Shown here in pieces: positions 31,125-43,740 of a DNA stretch of 64,000 nt. Within the stretch, counting starts at the first letter, position 1; the number at the start of each line of letters is the position of its first letter. The translations under genes were made by a program, and so were the position numbers. The stretch is from Ligula intestinalis (taxonomy: Eukaryota; Platyhelminthes; Cestoda; Diphyllobothriidea; Diphyllobothriidae): contig JAYGXS010000004.1 in assembly GCA_036362985.1 (NCBI GenBank), positions 11,762,930 to 11,826,929 on the forward strand, read 5' to 3'. The notes beneath the pieces are model-generated. The model searched no databases and was not told where the DNA came from. It saw nothing but the letters and a program-made list of their open reading frames with translations.

Positions 31125-34100
31125 GTAAGTAATTTGGTCCTCTTTTCTCATTTTCTGATATTGTTTTTAAGAACCTCATTCAATTGCTGGACATATTTTT
31201 TTGGCGTTTGTGTTGTTACTAAAGGCGTCCACAGCAATTAGAAGTCTATACGTTCTATAGGGAAAGAACAAGACGAATGTATGCCTTGTCATTGTTTTTT
31301 TGTCTTGTTATGAAGAGTAAATGGGAACATCGGAGACTCTGCATGTCTGTGCGTATGTACGGCAGTCTGTCTAAGCACGCTTACTTAAGGTTGGATCTTG
31401 GCATAACTTAATATTTTACCCCATGCCTTAGTTGACCAGTGTCGTCACACACATAACCTAATTAATCACTGTAGCTAATTTTTTTTTCGTTATCCTATAC
31501 GAGCATCCTTAATGGCACTTTGAAAATGCACGGATATGTGCGTGTTGTATATTGACTGCCCAGTAGCTATAGTTAATGCCAAACCTAAACCCTTAATTAC
31601 TTACTTATGCAAGCCTGGACACATTTCTAAGGCGCTATCGGTCAACTGGGTATTGCACACTGTCGAGGGCTCCATTGTTTAAGTTTGATGTACGGATTGC
31701 AGACTTAACACGTTATCTCTTTCTTAATCTCAAAATAGTTCCACTTCACCGAAAGTCATCTGGCTTGTAATCAGCTCTTCTTAGGAAATTTCCCGTCACT
31801 GACTTGCGCGCAGTTGTTGTCCTAAACTGCCGTCTCGTTTGTAGGTACATATTTAAGGACTTTGTAGAGGGGCCTCGATCTCTATCCTAATAAGATCATC
31901 CTGGCTGTGGATGTCATCTTCAAGCATATTCTATGGATTTTAACCCGCCTTGAAACGGATATTCGTGATTTAGCTTCTAATTTTTGACAGTCAACCCAAG
32001 GAATATTATTTTTAAAGACAGTGTCGATATTCCCCTCTATTTTAGTCGATTTTTCTTTCGTTTTTTTCTTTGTACGCATCTTCCTTTATTTTTTCTGCTA
32101 GTGTTTGGATCGACATTCTTTAAGTCGACCCTTTCATATAGGGTAGGATTTTGGCCATTTTTAGGTGAACTGCACATTCACATTTTTCTGCTTTCACACT
32201 TGTCCATTGCATTATTTTCTGAGCATTGTTCGTTCTTACTGCCAAAACGGCTGTTGGTTGAATTTTATTTTGCCAGAACTTAAAGCCTTAACTGTTCCTG
32301 TGATTTCAAGTAATAGCGCCTTATCAATTTCGATTTCATAAACGTGCTATGCTGTATAGATTAATTTTCACCCGAAGATCTGTTTTTACTTCTACCTGCA
32401 CAAACCAACTGAATATTCTTCTAAAGTAGTCGCCGGCTATTAAGTCCACCTCGGGCCCAGGCCAAATTGGGCTTAATAAGCGGCAGACGCACTAACCGGA
32501 GAGTCCTAGTTCTTGATTAGCAAACGCAGGATAGGCACTATACATTACATACGTACTGTATTATGTATAGAGCTTGGTTATGTGCAAGAAAAGAATGCTG
32601 TTTGTCTGTATTTTACGTAATAACAAAAGCAAAAAATGATTTGTGACACGTTTAAAAAAGCGGTCTAATGTCAGTTGTTTTGGAAGAAACTTCACTCGCA
32701 AGAGCTCTATGATGTCCTTCTCCAGGCACGGGAAATCGTTGAATTTTGTGAAATCTGATGCCTGTCAACCGCGTTGCGCACGCAGCGAGATGAGAATCTC
32801 ACTCTATCCTGTTGGCAAACTGGGCTTTGTAGCCGGCGGATTTTGCTGTGTAAAATTCCGTCCCAAGCTGAATGGGGCTTAAAACGTGGCTAGCCCTATT
32901 AACCGTGGGCTTAATATCCGGCGACTACTGTATTGTGTTTGCTTCAATAAGTCTTTCATGGGAAACAGATTTAGCCGCAGTAGCATTTAGTCAACACAAA
33001 TGTCAAAAGGTGTGTATCGATATGTTGTTACGTAGACAACTTCTCAAAAGCCGTGAACTTGGGTACACTTTTAGGTTTTTACTTTGTTTCATGAAGTCTC
33101 TACTCATAATCGGGAGTTATATTTATTTCTTATGCACATATTTATCACGACCGATATTTTACTAATTGAACCTCTAGAATTGGAAGCTCGCGAACGGGAG
33201 GCTGCTCTCCGGCAAAAGGAGGCGCAACAACACTATGAAAAGGAAAGGGTAGCCGCTCGCATCCGGAAGGAGTGGGAAACACAGGCCGAAGCTGCTGCCT
33301 TCGCTGCCCGCCAGGAGCGTCTTCGTCGGCAAGAAGAAGATTCCTTGAGCGCCAAGAGGCCCTACACTGGTGCGGATTCGGTTGTCACAGTGAGTTATCC
33401 CTTCTAGTCGGTTCAACTCATTCGGCTAGACCAAGTTCGTGCCTAGAAAATGGAATGTCCTCTCAATGAAACACCTTATTTGAAACTCCTGTTTCTCTGA
33501 ATGGTTTCTCGCTAGCATCTAATGCGCAAAACCCCTTTCTTTATATATACACCTGCAAAGACGTTTGGCGCCCTATCGCTTTACTGCATTTAAACGAATA
33601 AAGAAACCGGTGATATCGTGTGATCTGCGCATAATGGTTGTTTTAAGAGTGTTGACTCGATCGCATCACTTGATCTATCACTGGCACCGCACATTTGGTC
33701 CTAGCGTGCAAACTACAAAGGCCATCTTTTTCTAGGAATCTATTTGTCAAAATTGCTATCCAGTCCACGTAACCCTCGTGAAGGACCGGTATATCAGACT
33801 AACTTCACTTTCCGTTGTTTCTCCCGTCAACACAATGTATGTCGTTTGTCTTTTAGGAAATGGGACGTCAAGTTTTACTAGTTCTCGATTATCTTCGAAT
33901 TTCTTTGTAGAACGTAATGTATATATTGCGCGCTGAAAAGCTCAGTAAACTGACCTTGCCCACATCTCTCTGCCTCCAGAATTTTTGCTACTATTTCATA
34001 AATAGCCTTAGCCTGTCGTAACTTAAACGGGAACCGTTGCCTCCTAAATGGCCTTATTATGAATAGTTGAGGAGCTCATACCTTTTTTTACCATCGGTAA

Positions 34101-37100
34101 ACCTGACAGTGAAGAATTTACATTTAACGGCTCCTCGGTTTCTAACCTGCAATCAGCGCATGCTAATTCTTTTTTAGAGATACCTATGCTTAGTTCTTTT
34201 TCAGTCGAGGTAACTGTATAGTGTGGTCCTTGCATGCAATTAAAGTATTTGGAACTTACATCGTTTAACACAAAACTCCTTTTTTATTATAGGTAAAGTG
34301 GAACACGAAAGATATCGGTCGCAGCTGCTATAGTAAGGATTTCCTTCTGTCGTGTTTGGCTGAAGTATGTTTGAACATTATTGCAAGCTGTTTTGCAATA
34401 TTTTGTTGTAATGTCCTAATTTAATTTTGGTGCGCAGAATCTAACCCACATAGGAGACTTGAATGCCGATGCGAAATGTTTCTCTTCCCTGTGCACGACG
34501 ACTGCCACAGACGTGACCCCTTTTGATATCCCTTTCGACTGTCAATTTATTTGCAACTGCAAATATTTTCGGTTTCAGTGGAATTTCGCATCTGAAAGTC
34601 ACAATAACTTATGTTACATAGCTAAGCCTATACATGCCACCAATAAATTTCCTATGGAAGCTATCCAGTCTGCCGTACACTTCTACAGGCTGAATCTTTC
34701 AAGGTTGCTAGAATTTACGCGACCGTATACGACGATGCGAATGCATTTGATCATTCCTACCAAAGTTTCGATTCCTGCGTAAGAAAAGTAACAAAGTGCG
34801 AACCCAACTTTGTAACAACTAGCAGTTTTGCTAATAGGGTAGTATTCTACTAAATTATCGTTTCAAGCCATAACAAAATCAGATCAGGTCAGGTTTATTC
34901 AGAGAAAAATATCGGCAAACGCCTTTGAACTCCCTATTGGTACACAGTAATGCCAAAATGCATCGGCACAGCAGACGATTTCAAAAGCTATCGTATCTAT
35001 AAATCATCTTAATTTAAGTCCGTTTATGCTTAGCCCTGGGGCGCAGTATTGTCAGACCGACAGTGCACATTCTAACTTGTGGAAGCTCCAAGGTCGTAAA
35101 ACTAAATTATTACGGACCGAAACTCCTCTTTAACAGTATGGCTGATTATGAATTCGTTCGCGATTAGGAGTTAAAAGCAGTTGTTTTGCTACCGTTTTTG
35201 CGTATAGTATGGAGGCCTTTTCATTGTAACTTGGCAAGCCACTTACTGCGTTCGCTTAGCCCTTCTATAAAGAAACTATTAAAAAACTACAGATGTATGC
35301 TCTATGTACCATGGAAAGCATTTTAGGTAAAGTTGTTGTCCGGGGCACGTGTTCTTCATCGTCTCACGCATAATGGAGCATTCAGTGTTTCTATGAACTT
35401 AATCGTTTGATACTTTCACTTCTGTTATCCGAACACCTTTGCATGAACCCGATAGTCAGTTTCATTTACTGCCTTCTGTTTCCTAACATTTTGCTGCATA
35501 TCTAGCAAAATCTTGAAAGTGCCTAGGCTTCTGATTTTTCATCCAGTAAGCGTTACTTGCTTAAATTTCAAATGGTCGTTTCCCCCTATTTACTCGTCGC
35601 CCTTGTGTTGGTCTAATTTCTCCAGTTTGTATGTATGTTTTGTTTCCTAGCTCGATCGGCTTTCTGAGCAGCCTCGATATATTTTTATTATGATATTTAT
35701 TCATACCTGTTTTTCTTTTTTTAGTTTGGCAGCATTACAAATTTGGTCATGGGGAAACGAGGCACTGCTATCGTGGAATTTTCATCTCGTTTTGAAGCCG
35801 TGAGTTCGCAAAGCCTTTTGATCTCTAACACCCTTTGCCCTAAATTGTAACTACCTATTTTCGAAACCCTTTGATGCGATCAGCCGCTGTGGCCGACGTG
35901 GTCGGGGATCTTCGTTTACGCGTGCCACAGACTTGCCGACCAGTACAAGTACATTTCAAAGACCAAGCAGCAAAAAACCAAATGCAGTTTGATGTAGTCA
36001 GCAGGTGAACGCGTGAAATATTACTTGAGACAGGCGTTCTAACCGGAGAAGACGAGGGTACCGATTCTCCGCGATCCTAGTGCTGGCTTTCCTACATAAG
36101 TGAATCGGATACGCGCTTCATAGCGCGCCGTACGTCGTAGTTCGGAAAACTGTAAATCGGTGGTATTTCTCAGTCCTCATTAGGTTGCAACCCTTTATGG
36201 CAATTGTCCTCCTAAGGTATGGTTCAATGCCTTTTGGGACTAGAGTAGATTGGGACACGTCTATTTCCAGTTACCTTGGACGTGTCTTTCCAATCGAACA
36301 TTGTGGAAACAGTAAGTAGCACATGCGCTTTTAATATTGTTCCTATCTACGAAGCAGCTAACTTCGCCGTCCGCAATATTCTATTGTTCATAGAGAAGAA
36401 CGGGCAAACTGTCCATCTTTTACCGACTGCTCGCTGGTTGTATGTGGATATGCGATATTCGCATTCACAAGATGTACAAACCGACTTTCTGCAGACTCGT
36501 TTATTGTAGTGGCATGTTTACAAATTAACATAATGAATGTCCGTTGCCTTCTAGTTCTGTGGACTGAAATGCATCATTTTTGGCGGCCCAGGCTGACGTG
36601 AAATGGATATGACGGTTCCCGGGGGAAGCAATCTAAGCGGACTTAGGTTTCACTGCTAATACGTCGAGTACGCCCAGTCCCCCAACGTAGCTATGGACGC
36701 TGTTGGAGCAGGTTAGTCGCTACAGTCCGCTCTGCAGACTAAGGACCGTGAGGACTGGAGGTGGGTTTCGCCTGGTGGTGATCGGCCTTGGGGCCTGCAG
36801 TGTGCCATCTCTTATATGAGGGGCTTGATTAATAGGCTCCGCCGAGTGAGGTTTGTAAAGTGCTCTAATACTATCACTAGGGTTTTCTGCACTCAGCAGA
36901 CGGCTAGCGTGATTTTTTCTTTCTCTGTCGTCAAGCGACAGGTTTGCAGCCGTTACACAAGCATGTGTTTAGACACCCCTACTCCATTTCCGCATTTCGT
37001 GTGGGTGTCGGTATTATGAGATGCAATGACCTTTATTCCATTCATTCACCGCATCAGTCCAGTGACCAGCTTGGAAGTTGGCTGGGAATGGTGCGTAGGG

Positions 37101-38190
37101 TCGACGTCTTAGCGCATTTTCCTGATTATAAACAGTCTGAAGCGCTTGAGGCTATCACGTTGCACTGAAAGCCCTGGCTTGAAAGGCTGCCAACTAATGG
37201 AATAACTCGGAATGCGTAGTGGTCAGCTCAGTGTGTGTGTTGTGTTGTAGAGAGTGGCTGACTGGTGAACTGAGAGTCATGCAGCAATGACTCTTACCTA
37301 ATGTGGCCTTTATGGCATTCCTATTCCGTTGGATCCGAGCGAGATGTGCACGTACGTTTAGTGCCGGCTTCGATTGCGGCAGCCACCTGTGCCCCCACTG
37401 CCTCAGGTCTTCTTGACTCGGTCATGACACTGCACCAGCTGGAGGAGCGGGAGAGTGTGCGGTAGATGCGACGCAAGTCTACTACAACTCAGAATTACTT
37501 CATGCGTAAGTTACCGCGTTTTCCTGCAGTCTGCTTCAGCTTGCAGTGGACATCGTTGGAATCGAAGGTCATGCTGTCTCATGCTTGGGCTGCCTGGGAG
37601 TGCTGGATCACCCTGGCATTAGCAGCTGTAAAGATAACGGCGTTCTTCTGCGAACTTGCGCGAAACGTCGCCTTTGCCGATTGACACCTGCTTTGCGACA
37701 TGTCAGAAGGCCCTATTCGCAGTACCGTGAACCTACGGACAGTAGGATAACGTCAGAATGACATCATTTCCCGAGAGGATGTTGTCAAGTACACGGTGGA
37801 CATCGTCAAAATCGACGGTCTAACTGTTATTGGTTGCGCTCCCTAACTGTTACTTATTTTTTCTCGCTTCAGCTCGATGCCGTCGACAGGGCTTTGACCG
37901 AGTGTGTTGGTTATCCGGACAATCCACTGCTCATTTCCCTCGCTGGAAGCGGCAATCAGCAAAAAGTTCCGCAATCGCCGCCCTTTCCTCAGCATCCCGA
38001 CAACGTCGAACCTCCGGCAAACGTCGTCACTGTAAGCACACTGATGTGTGTAGTTTTCTGCCTCGGATAACATCCCTTTTGGTAAAATCCCTGCTAGCCA
38101 CTAGAAACCCGTCCCCTTTATTCTCAATTTCAGGAGCATTTCGAAGATTTCGAATCTGACATTCTCTCACAGATGGCCAGCTTCCAATGA
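30779..38190 (+). CDS. DNAJC17: DnaJ homolog subfamily C member 17, complete, 8 exons
   Basis: Exons: 30779-30911, 30947-31005, 31037-31124, 33178-33389, 34293-34364, 35725-35799, 37873-38031 and 38134-38190; 855 nt, 284 aa plus stop TGA. The family is a nuclear J-domain co-chaperone tied to the spliceosome, about 300 aa in animals. Residues ~5-65 form the J domain (DLYEYFGISIESSS, LHPDKNKDN with the HPD motif, EYYDILLDPAQRAQYD). A charged coiled coil follows (QLEAREREAALRQKEAQQ, RIRKEWETQAE). A C-terminal RRM spans exons 5-7 (KWNTK, YSKDFLLSCL, FGSITNLVMGKRGTAIVEF, NPLLISL). The first two introns are only 35 and 31 nt. All junctions are GT-AG and in phase. Confidence 0.93.
31125..33177. other. 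DNAJC17 intron 3, contains a pogo-like MITE
   Basis: Apart from the inverted-repeat element at 32424-32930, no coding or RNA feature is seen. T-rich stretches are common. Confidence 0.5.
32424..32930. mobile_element. Pogo/Tc1-type MITE, 507 bp, TA target site
   Basis: The ends are inverted repeats: AAGTAGTCGCCGGCTATTAA on the left and, read as reverse complement of the right end, CAGTAGTCGCCGGATATTAA. TA dinucleotides flank both ends (32422-32423 and 32931-32932). A CAGTA start and TA duplication are typical of pogo-like members of the Tc1/mariner group. The interior is non-coding. Confidence 0.65.
33178..33389 (+). CDS. DNAJC17: DNAJC17 exon 4 (coiled coil)
   Basis: A 212-nt exon with acceptor CCTCTAG and donor GTGAGT, entering in the phase left by exon 3 (split Gln codon). 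It encodes an Ala/Arg/Glu/Gln-rich helix, ELEAREREAALRQKEAQQ through ARQERLRRQEED. Confidence 0.9.
34293..34364 (+). CDS. DNAJC17: DNAJC17 exon 5 (RRM start)
   Basis: A 72-nt, 24-codon exon: acceptor TTATTATAG, donor GTATGT, phase 0 at both ends. It encodes VKWNTK and YSKDFLLSCLAE, the first strand and helix of the RRM. Confidence 0.85.
34880..34980 (+). repeat. Dispersed repeat X copy in DNAJC17 intron 5
   Basis: Contains CCTTTGAACTCCCTATTGG at 34922, identical to the string at 4168, preceded by CAGGTCAGGTTTATT as in the 4128 copy. Confidence 0.55.
35725..35799 (+). CDS. DNAJC17: DNAJC17 exon 6 (RRM core)
   Basis: A 75-nt exon: acceptor TTTTTTTAG, donor GTGAGT, phase 0. It encodes FGSITNLVMGKRGTAIVEF, the RNP1-like strand of the RRM. 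Confidence 0.88.
35800..37872. other. DNAJC17 intron 6 with a dispersed repeat
   Basis: Around 37450-37530 the sequence resembles 49722-49800: GAGAGTGxGxTxGATGC, then ACGCAAGTCTAC and a CATGCGTAAG/CACGCGCAAG match. I cannot classify the repeat. Nothing else is recognised. Confidence 0.4.
37873..38190 (+). CDS. DNAJC17: DNAJC17 exons 7 and 8
   Basis: Exon 7 (37873-38031) encodes the final RRM helix and strand, LDAVDRALTECVGYPDNPLL, and a Pro-rich linker. After a 102-nt intron, exon 8 (38134-38190) encodes EHFEDFESDILSQMASFQ and ends in TGA. The C-terminal acidic helix matches the family's ERDYESLVMMRM-like end in position. Confidence 0.85.
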
Positions 38191-39971
38191 GTTCGTTTTC
38201 GCTGAAGACATCTAATGTACATAAACATGTAAAAATGAATTCGGCCTATCATCTACTTTCACAAATGTCTGTCCTCTATGCGCGCTACTGGCGAAGCGGA
38301 GTGGCAAATCGCCTTCCGAGAGAATATCCTGGTCCGCACTTCAATCGTTTGCGACAGCCTAGCGGCCAAGCCACAGTCTACGCGGAATGCATCTCGCCCA
38401 ACTAAAACTAAGCGCCGATGGGAATTTCAAACGCTGACGTTGACGCACGCTCTCACCCACACATTCTCGCATTCCTTGATTTTGCATGCACGTTTACCCC
38501 AGCGACGCTGCCGCAACAATTGTACAAATTAAACTCCCTCCTACTGGAGTCCATCCTCTTCTACTACTTTGCAGAGTCTCGCGGCCAGTCGTCACGGGTA
38601 AGGGCCATCAACTGTCTAAGACCATTTTGTTTTTATTGTAAACTGTTGGAAGTGTTGAAAGCTCGCTGGTATATGCCATTTTTGGTGCGCCTTACTTACA
38701 TGCAAAGCCGAGGTCTTGGAGAATGTGTTACCAGGCAACCAAAAACGGGGATGTCTTTTAATTTTCCTATGCAAAAGATACATTAGAGCAACTTGTAAGG
38801 AATGGCAAGACGACCCGGTACACCAGATTTTTTCACTGTAGTCATTCAATCAAACTATATTTTATGAGCTAGGGCTATGGTCAACAATCGTGCGTCTTTT
38901 GAAGTTGCTCGTGATAACAGCCCCTAACTGAAAACAAGGGTATACGTAAAAATAGAACTTGACAAGAAAATTATGTTTTCTTTCTGAGGTCTCGCTCCAT
39001 ATTCCATTTTAGTGAAATATATGTGACTAGATAGAGCTATCTGAAATGGTGCATCGCGCCTGTAAGCTAAGTGCAACACTTCAAGCTACAAATGCACGCC
39101 GCAAGTCGGGCCATCTCCTGTGGAATGACACCACTGTGCAACTGCGGCCAACTTTGCTTAGGTGCGTGGCCACTTCAAAACCACGCCAGAATTACCTTTA
39201 ATAGGAATTAGCCTCGAAACTTGTCCACCTACTTTTCTGACTCATCTCGCACGGGCTCCTTTATTTAGGTTTTTCACGTAGAGAACTTCCCTCACCTATG
39301 TATAAAGTGAGCTAAGCACTCCACCCTCACATTCGTGCCCTATCTCCACGCCCTGACTTTAGCCCTAATCCTTACACAAACCCTCTACCCTATATCCATG
39401 CAATATAGTGAAAAGCCACCTGTAATACCAAGTTGGACACTTGCGATCGTGTACTGTCAGGGAGCCGAGTCAGTTCTGAGCGTATTTTGGACCGCGAAAC
39501 AAGCATTTGGGGTGTTTACTTTGGAGGTCTGATTCGTTTTTTATTCACGATTTGTTCTGTCCTTTACGAGGGTACTTCCGCTAGGAGAATATAGAAGGTA
39601 GAGACGAAAGGTGTACTTTATTTTTAAAGTGCCATTCCAAGATGTACAGCGAAAACCCACACTTTCCATTTATTGGGGCCATAGTATGCATCAAAGGATG
39701 ATGGGAGAATAACCGAGTTTACATGAAAACGTGCGGGTATTCTTGGGACAGTTTAGAGCTTTTAAATGTAAGGCTGTAGGAGTCTAAGCCGTGAGTGCGC
39801 TCAGAACACTACAATTATCACGCCCAGTTTCCTACAGGAGAAAGAAGGGTTAGACCAGTAGGAGTTGTTTATTGTGTACAGAAACCCAATCTTGGTGTGA
39901 ATCCCAGGCGCGCGGAAGGCTGCAGACCTTGTGTTTGTGCGCGCGCGCGTCCGTCCATTAGTGTGCTGTGG
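38191..39971. other. Downstream of DNAJC17, nothing recognised
   Basis: No gene, RNA gene or clear repeat seen. No canonical AATAAA stands close to the DNAJC17 stop. Confidence 0.4.
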
Positions 39972-39979
39972 GTGTAAGT

Positions 39980-40210
39980 CAGGGGTCGGCAGCCCATGGC
40001 TCACGAGCTAGGTGTGGCTCTTTTGATGATTACGTCTGGCTCTCTTAGGTAAAATTTGAATTAGAAACTTCAGAGTTTGTGATTTTGGGTCTTTCATGAA
40101 TAAATCCAGAGGCTTATTATACTCACATTTACTTGAACTCAATCTTAAAATATATTATATGGCTCTCACTGCCTTCTTGGCTCTCTGGGTAAGAAGGTTG
40201 CCGACCCCTG
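39980..40210. mobile_element. hAT-type MITE, 231 bp, perfect 8-bp TSD
   Basis: Terminal inverted repeats CAGGGGTCGGCAGCCC and GGTTGCCGACCCCTG are flanked by identical 8-bp direct repeats GTGTAAGT (39972-39979 and 40211-40218). An 8-bp duplication and CAGxGGTC ends mark the hAT superfamily. Subterminal GGCTCT/TGGCTCTC strings recur inside. There is no transposase ORF, so it was mobilised in trans. Confidence 0.9.
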
Positions 40211-40218
40211 GTGTAAGT

Positions 40219-43200
40219 GAATAAAAATCATGCGAGAGTGAGTCACTGGACGATCGATCAACTACTTGGCCAATAGTCGTCTACAGCACCGGTGATTGGT
40301 TGGCCCAGAAGGAGGTAGGGTAGTGAAGTCACGTACGCTTTGCGGGCTTGGCGCCAGCGCTACAAGGCATCTTACTGGAGATGATAATATGGGATGTTGA
40401 TGCAGTAGATTTCCTACTTCATTAAAATATCAAGCGAAATTCTAAAATGCCTTTTCGATTTGGACGCATTTTTCAAATAAGGCCGTAAAATTGATTATCC
40501 TGCAAATTTATTTCAAGTTATTCCAGTCACGGCAGGGTGCCGACATTTAATGAGCTTCTTGTCGACCGTCTTGAGGGACCTTTTCTAAGAACTGTCTCTT
40601 ATGCAATGTGACTTTTCTCCTTTATTTTCGATGCCCTTATAAATTCCACTACATTGTATAGGAAAATTCACCAAAATATTCTTCCTTGTACGGATTTTGT
40701 AAGAAATTACGTCTTCTTTACATTTTATGCTTAAAAATAGGGTATCTTTCTGGCGAAAACATTTACAAATTACCGAATAACTTTGGACCTGAATTAATGA
40801 CAACGTTCGCGTTTCAAGTGTTTTCAAGTATAATGGATAAGGCTGGTCGAGCATCAGAGCAATTTTTAGGTAGGGTTTCCTTGTGGGGTCTGAGAAAATA
40901 CCTTATTTCTTATAACGTCCTACTTACAAAGTCTAAGTAGTTTTAATAACCAACAACAATCCAGTTACCTGAATGCCGGCCGTCGATCCAGCAGGGATTG
41001 CACGATAGCATTGAATTGCAGAGGGGTCCTCCGAAGTCCAGCGCATTCCATAACAGCTTAAGTCAGTGTAATTAGCGAAATGGCCTTTCAAATTAACTAC
41101 GGGAATAGTCGCTTACTTACAAATTTTCAGTAGGGTGATTTCCACAATCTTCCAACTTCCACAGTGGTTACCTTTATTCTAGTTGGGACATAACCGTTCG
41201 TGAGGAATTCCTTCAGGAAGCTTGGCTGATGAAGGACATACGGCATCGCAATCTCGTTCGCATTGTGAGTGCGTCCTAACGATTAATTTTTTTCGCAGTT
41301 GCTTTCTTTGCACCTTCAGAAACTACACATTTAGGCTTTTTTAAACCAAAACTGCTAACATGGAGCCGCTAGCTGGTTCCCAAGTGACGTCTTTTGTTCG
41401 ATGCATTGACATCCCTTGCACTCCGGCGCTCCACATAAACTGGTTGAAAAGTTGTAGGTTCACGCATACATAGATCATACTGGTTGTACAAATAATTCTG
41501 TCTAATTCTGAGGCGTGAGAAGTTCTCTCCCCCACACACACCTCGAACATTCCTAGCATTCATTTATGTTACTCACTTGTGGGAAAACTCGGCGGCCTCG
41601 GCTGGGGTCAGGCCCACGACAGCACGGAGGAGGCTTTAGCACAGCCAATACTTATCACCTGTGCTAGCCACCGGCTCGAACCGTCCATACCCGACTGCTG
41701 TCCCGACTGTGGCGTTTCTCCGCATGACTGTCACCATCTGTTCGCCTGCAGTTCCCGGCCAGACACCCAACTCACACCCCCCGTGGACCTTTGGCTCAAG
41801 GCGGCTGAGGTCACGGCTTTTTTCCGTCTCCCAGTCGCATCCAGTCTGGTCTCTGGCGGGGACTCCTGATCCAACAAGGGCTACTAACCAACCTGAGCTA
41901 CCAGACTCCACCGAGAGCCCTGAACGAGATACGGTGTTTTGGGCTGCCTACTATTATTGTCTGGACCTAATCTTAACAAAGAATTTGTATTATGTACTAT
42001 TGTTACGGTGGACCTATTATGCGATTTTGGTTATGAATAGGGAGCTCAAGAGTGAAAGCCTTCTTCCCTAATAAAGTGACTTAGTGGTATTACTAGAAAA
42101 TGCACCTCAGTGGCCTCGCCCAAGGTAAGGGCACAAATACCCAGACGTACACACGCTCGCCGTTGGTCCGGCGGGGGGTTCGCGATGGTATTAAAGCCCA
42201 CTTCCGAGTCCCGCCCGAGGTTTGAGTACGCGTCCCGCCTCACCCCGTAACTTTTTATTTCACAGGATTATTGCGCTCTAGTTTGTTCCCCGACATGCCC
42301 GCTTATCCTTTCTCCCAAAATCAGGTGCCCGTGAGCCTGGGGAGGGTGTGAAGGTAAACGTGGAAATTCCGCACAGTGCTCATTGCACCCTGATATTTGC
42401 TATGGTCTGCCTGTTTGCCTAATGAACCTCCATCAGCTATCTCATAAGTAATATATTCGGCCGTTAGATTTGCTCAAATACCTTCCATAATGGGGAAAAT
42501 TCACGCTTTCCCCTAAAAAGGCTTGATTTGTGGGATCGAATATACTAGCATCGCTAAATCTCTTACTTTTAAGTACTCGAAATTATTTCTAGACGTACGT
42601 ACAGGTATGTCCCTAACTTCCATACCCAAATCAATTCACCTCTTTGTATCGATGAATTAGGTTCCGATAAACAGATACAGTTTCTCGTCCACAGGTCGGT
42701 GATCGCTATCTGACCACTTGATATAACCTGCGACTGGTATTTCAGTGAAAGACAATATCGCCGTTATGCTAAAACGTTTGGACCGAGTGCTTGCTGGCAG
42801 CTTAAGTGATCCACATTAACTGCTAATTTTATTTGGCCAATTGCGACCGATAAGCCACAAACGGTCATACCATTATCCCTTGTATTTCCTGGTAAGAGGT
42901 CTCCTTCACGGTTCTCGTTTTCAATGGCTAGTAGCAAAAAGCCCACACTAAAACAGTGATGTCTGCAAGACATGATGAGTGGTCTCTCCCCATCCTATTC
43001 GGCACACTGTTTTAGTTTCTCGAGCGATTATTGTTAGTGTTGAGAGTAGCGTTAACCTAAAGTGTGGGGTTTTTGGTGCGGTTCAGTATGAGGTTTAGGA
43101 TGCAAGAAATCTCAGCATCCCTGGAGTTTAGTGGAAGCCCATTTTGAGGAGCGTCCCTATTCACGTGTCGTACGCTGCTACCTTTTAAAAGACCCTTTGG

Positions 43201-43740
43201 TAATTAAATATCCGAAAGCGTCATTAGCACCAGCTGGATATTCAGCGATACATTGAGACCTGACCTCCACATTCTTAGTTTCGCAACCAAAGCTTACCGA
43301 GGTTCAGTATCGCAGATTTTCATCAAACACGGTTCCAATAAGAGGCCATTTAACGTTATGCGGTATATTAGTTTTCCTAGCTCATAAAATGGCAACCGAA
43401 ATTCGGAAATGCTTTTACCATTCGAATAAAGTACTGAAGCAGTATTGGAGTATTACTTATCGTGCAACATAATTCCAAAGTATTTCAGTCAACTGAAAAT
43501 GCATGCGTATATTTTACCCCTGCAAATGCATACCCGAAAAAAATGACTACTTCAGCAGTATGCATTCTCATCATTGTTTTTCGATTTGATTATAAATTCC
43601 AAAACACGTTATCGAAATCATGCACAAAAATATTATTTCTTGTATACGTTTGCGAGCACATTATGTCTTCTCTGCATTTTTTATTTTCAGTTTTAAAAAC
43701 AATTTGCTGCCACATGGCTACAAAAAAAACATACTTCCAT
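40219..43740. other. Intergenic region with LINE-tail-like fragment
   Basis: At 41690-41830 one frame reads PDCCPDCGVSPHDCHHLFAC then PPVDLWLKAAEVTAFF, like the Cys/His motif at the C-terminus of some non-LTR elements. At 41578-41640 a SINE-tail-like string occurs. At 42160-42240 a GC-rich block contains a degraded tRNA-like string. Nothing else recognised. Confidence 0.4.
41690..41830 (+). mobile_element. Non-LTR retrotransposon C-terminal zinc-knuckle fragment
   Basis: CPDCGVSPHDCHHLFAC followed by DLWLKAAEVTAFF resembles the CxxC...HxxxHLFxC plus DLW motif at the end of LINE ORF2 proteins in flatworms. No RT remains upstream. Confidence 0.45.

Noticed and set aside
41579..42071. Overlapping plus-strand ORFs near 41.6-42.1 kb as a host gene
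   Set aside because: Cys/His and DLW motifs fit a LINE C-terminus; no splice structure or upstream exons.
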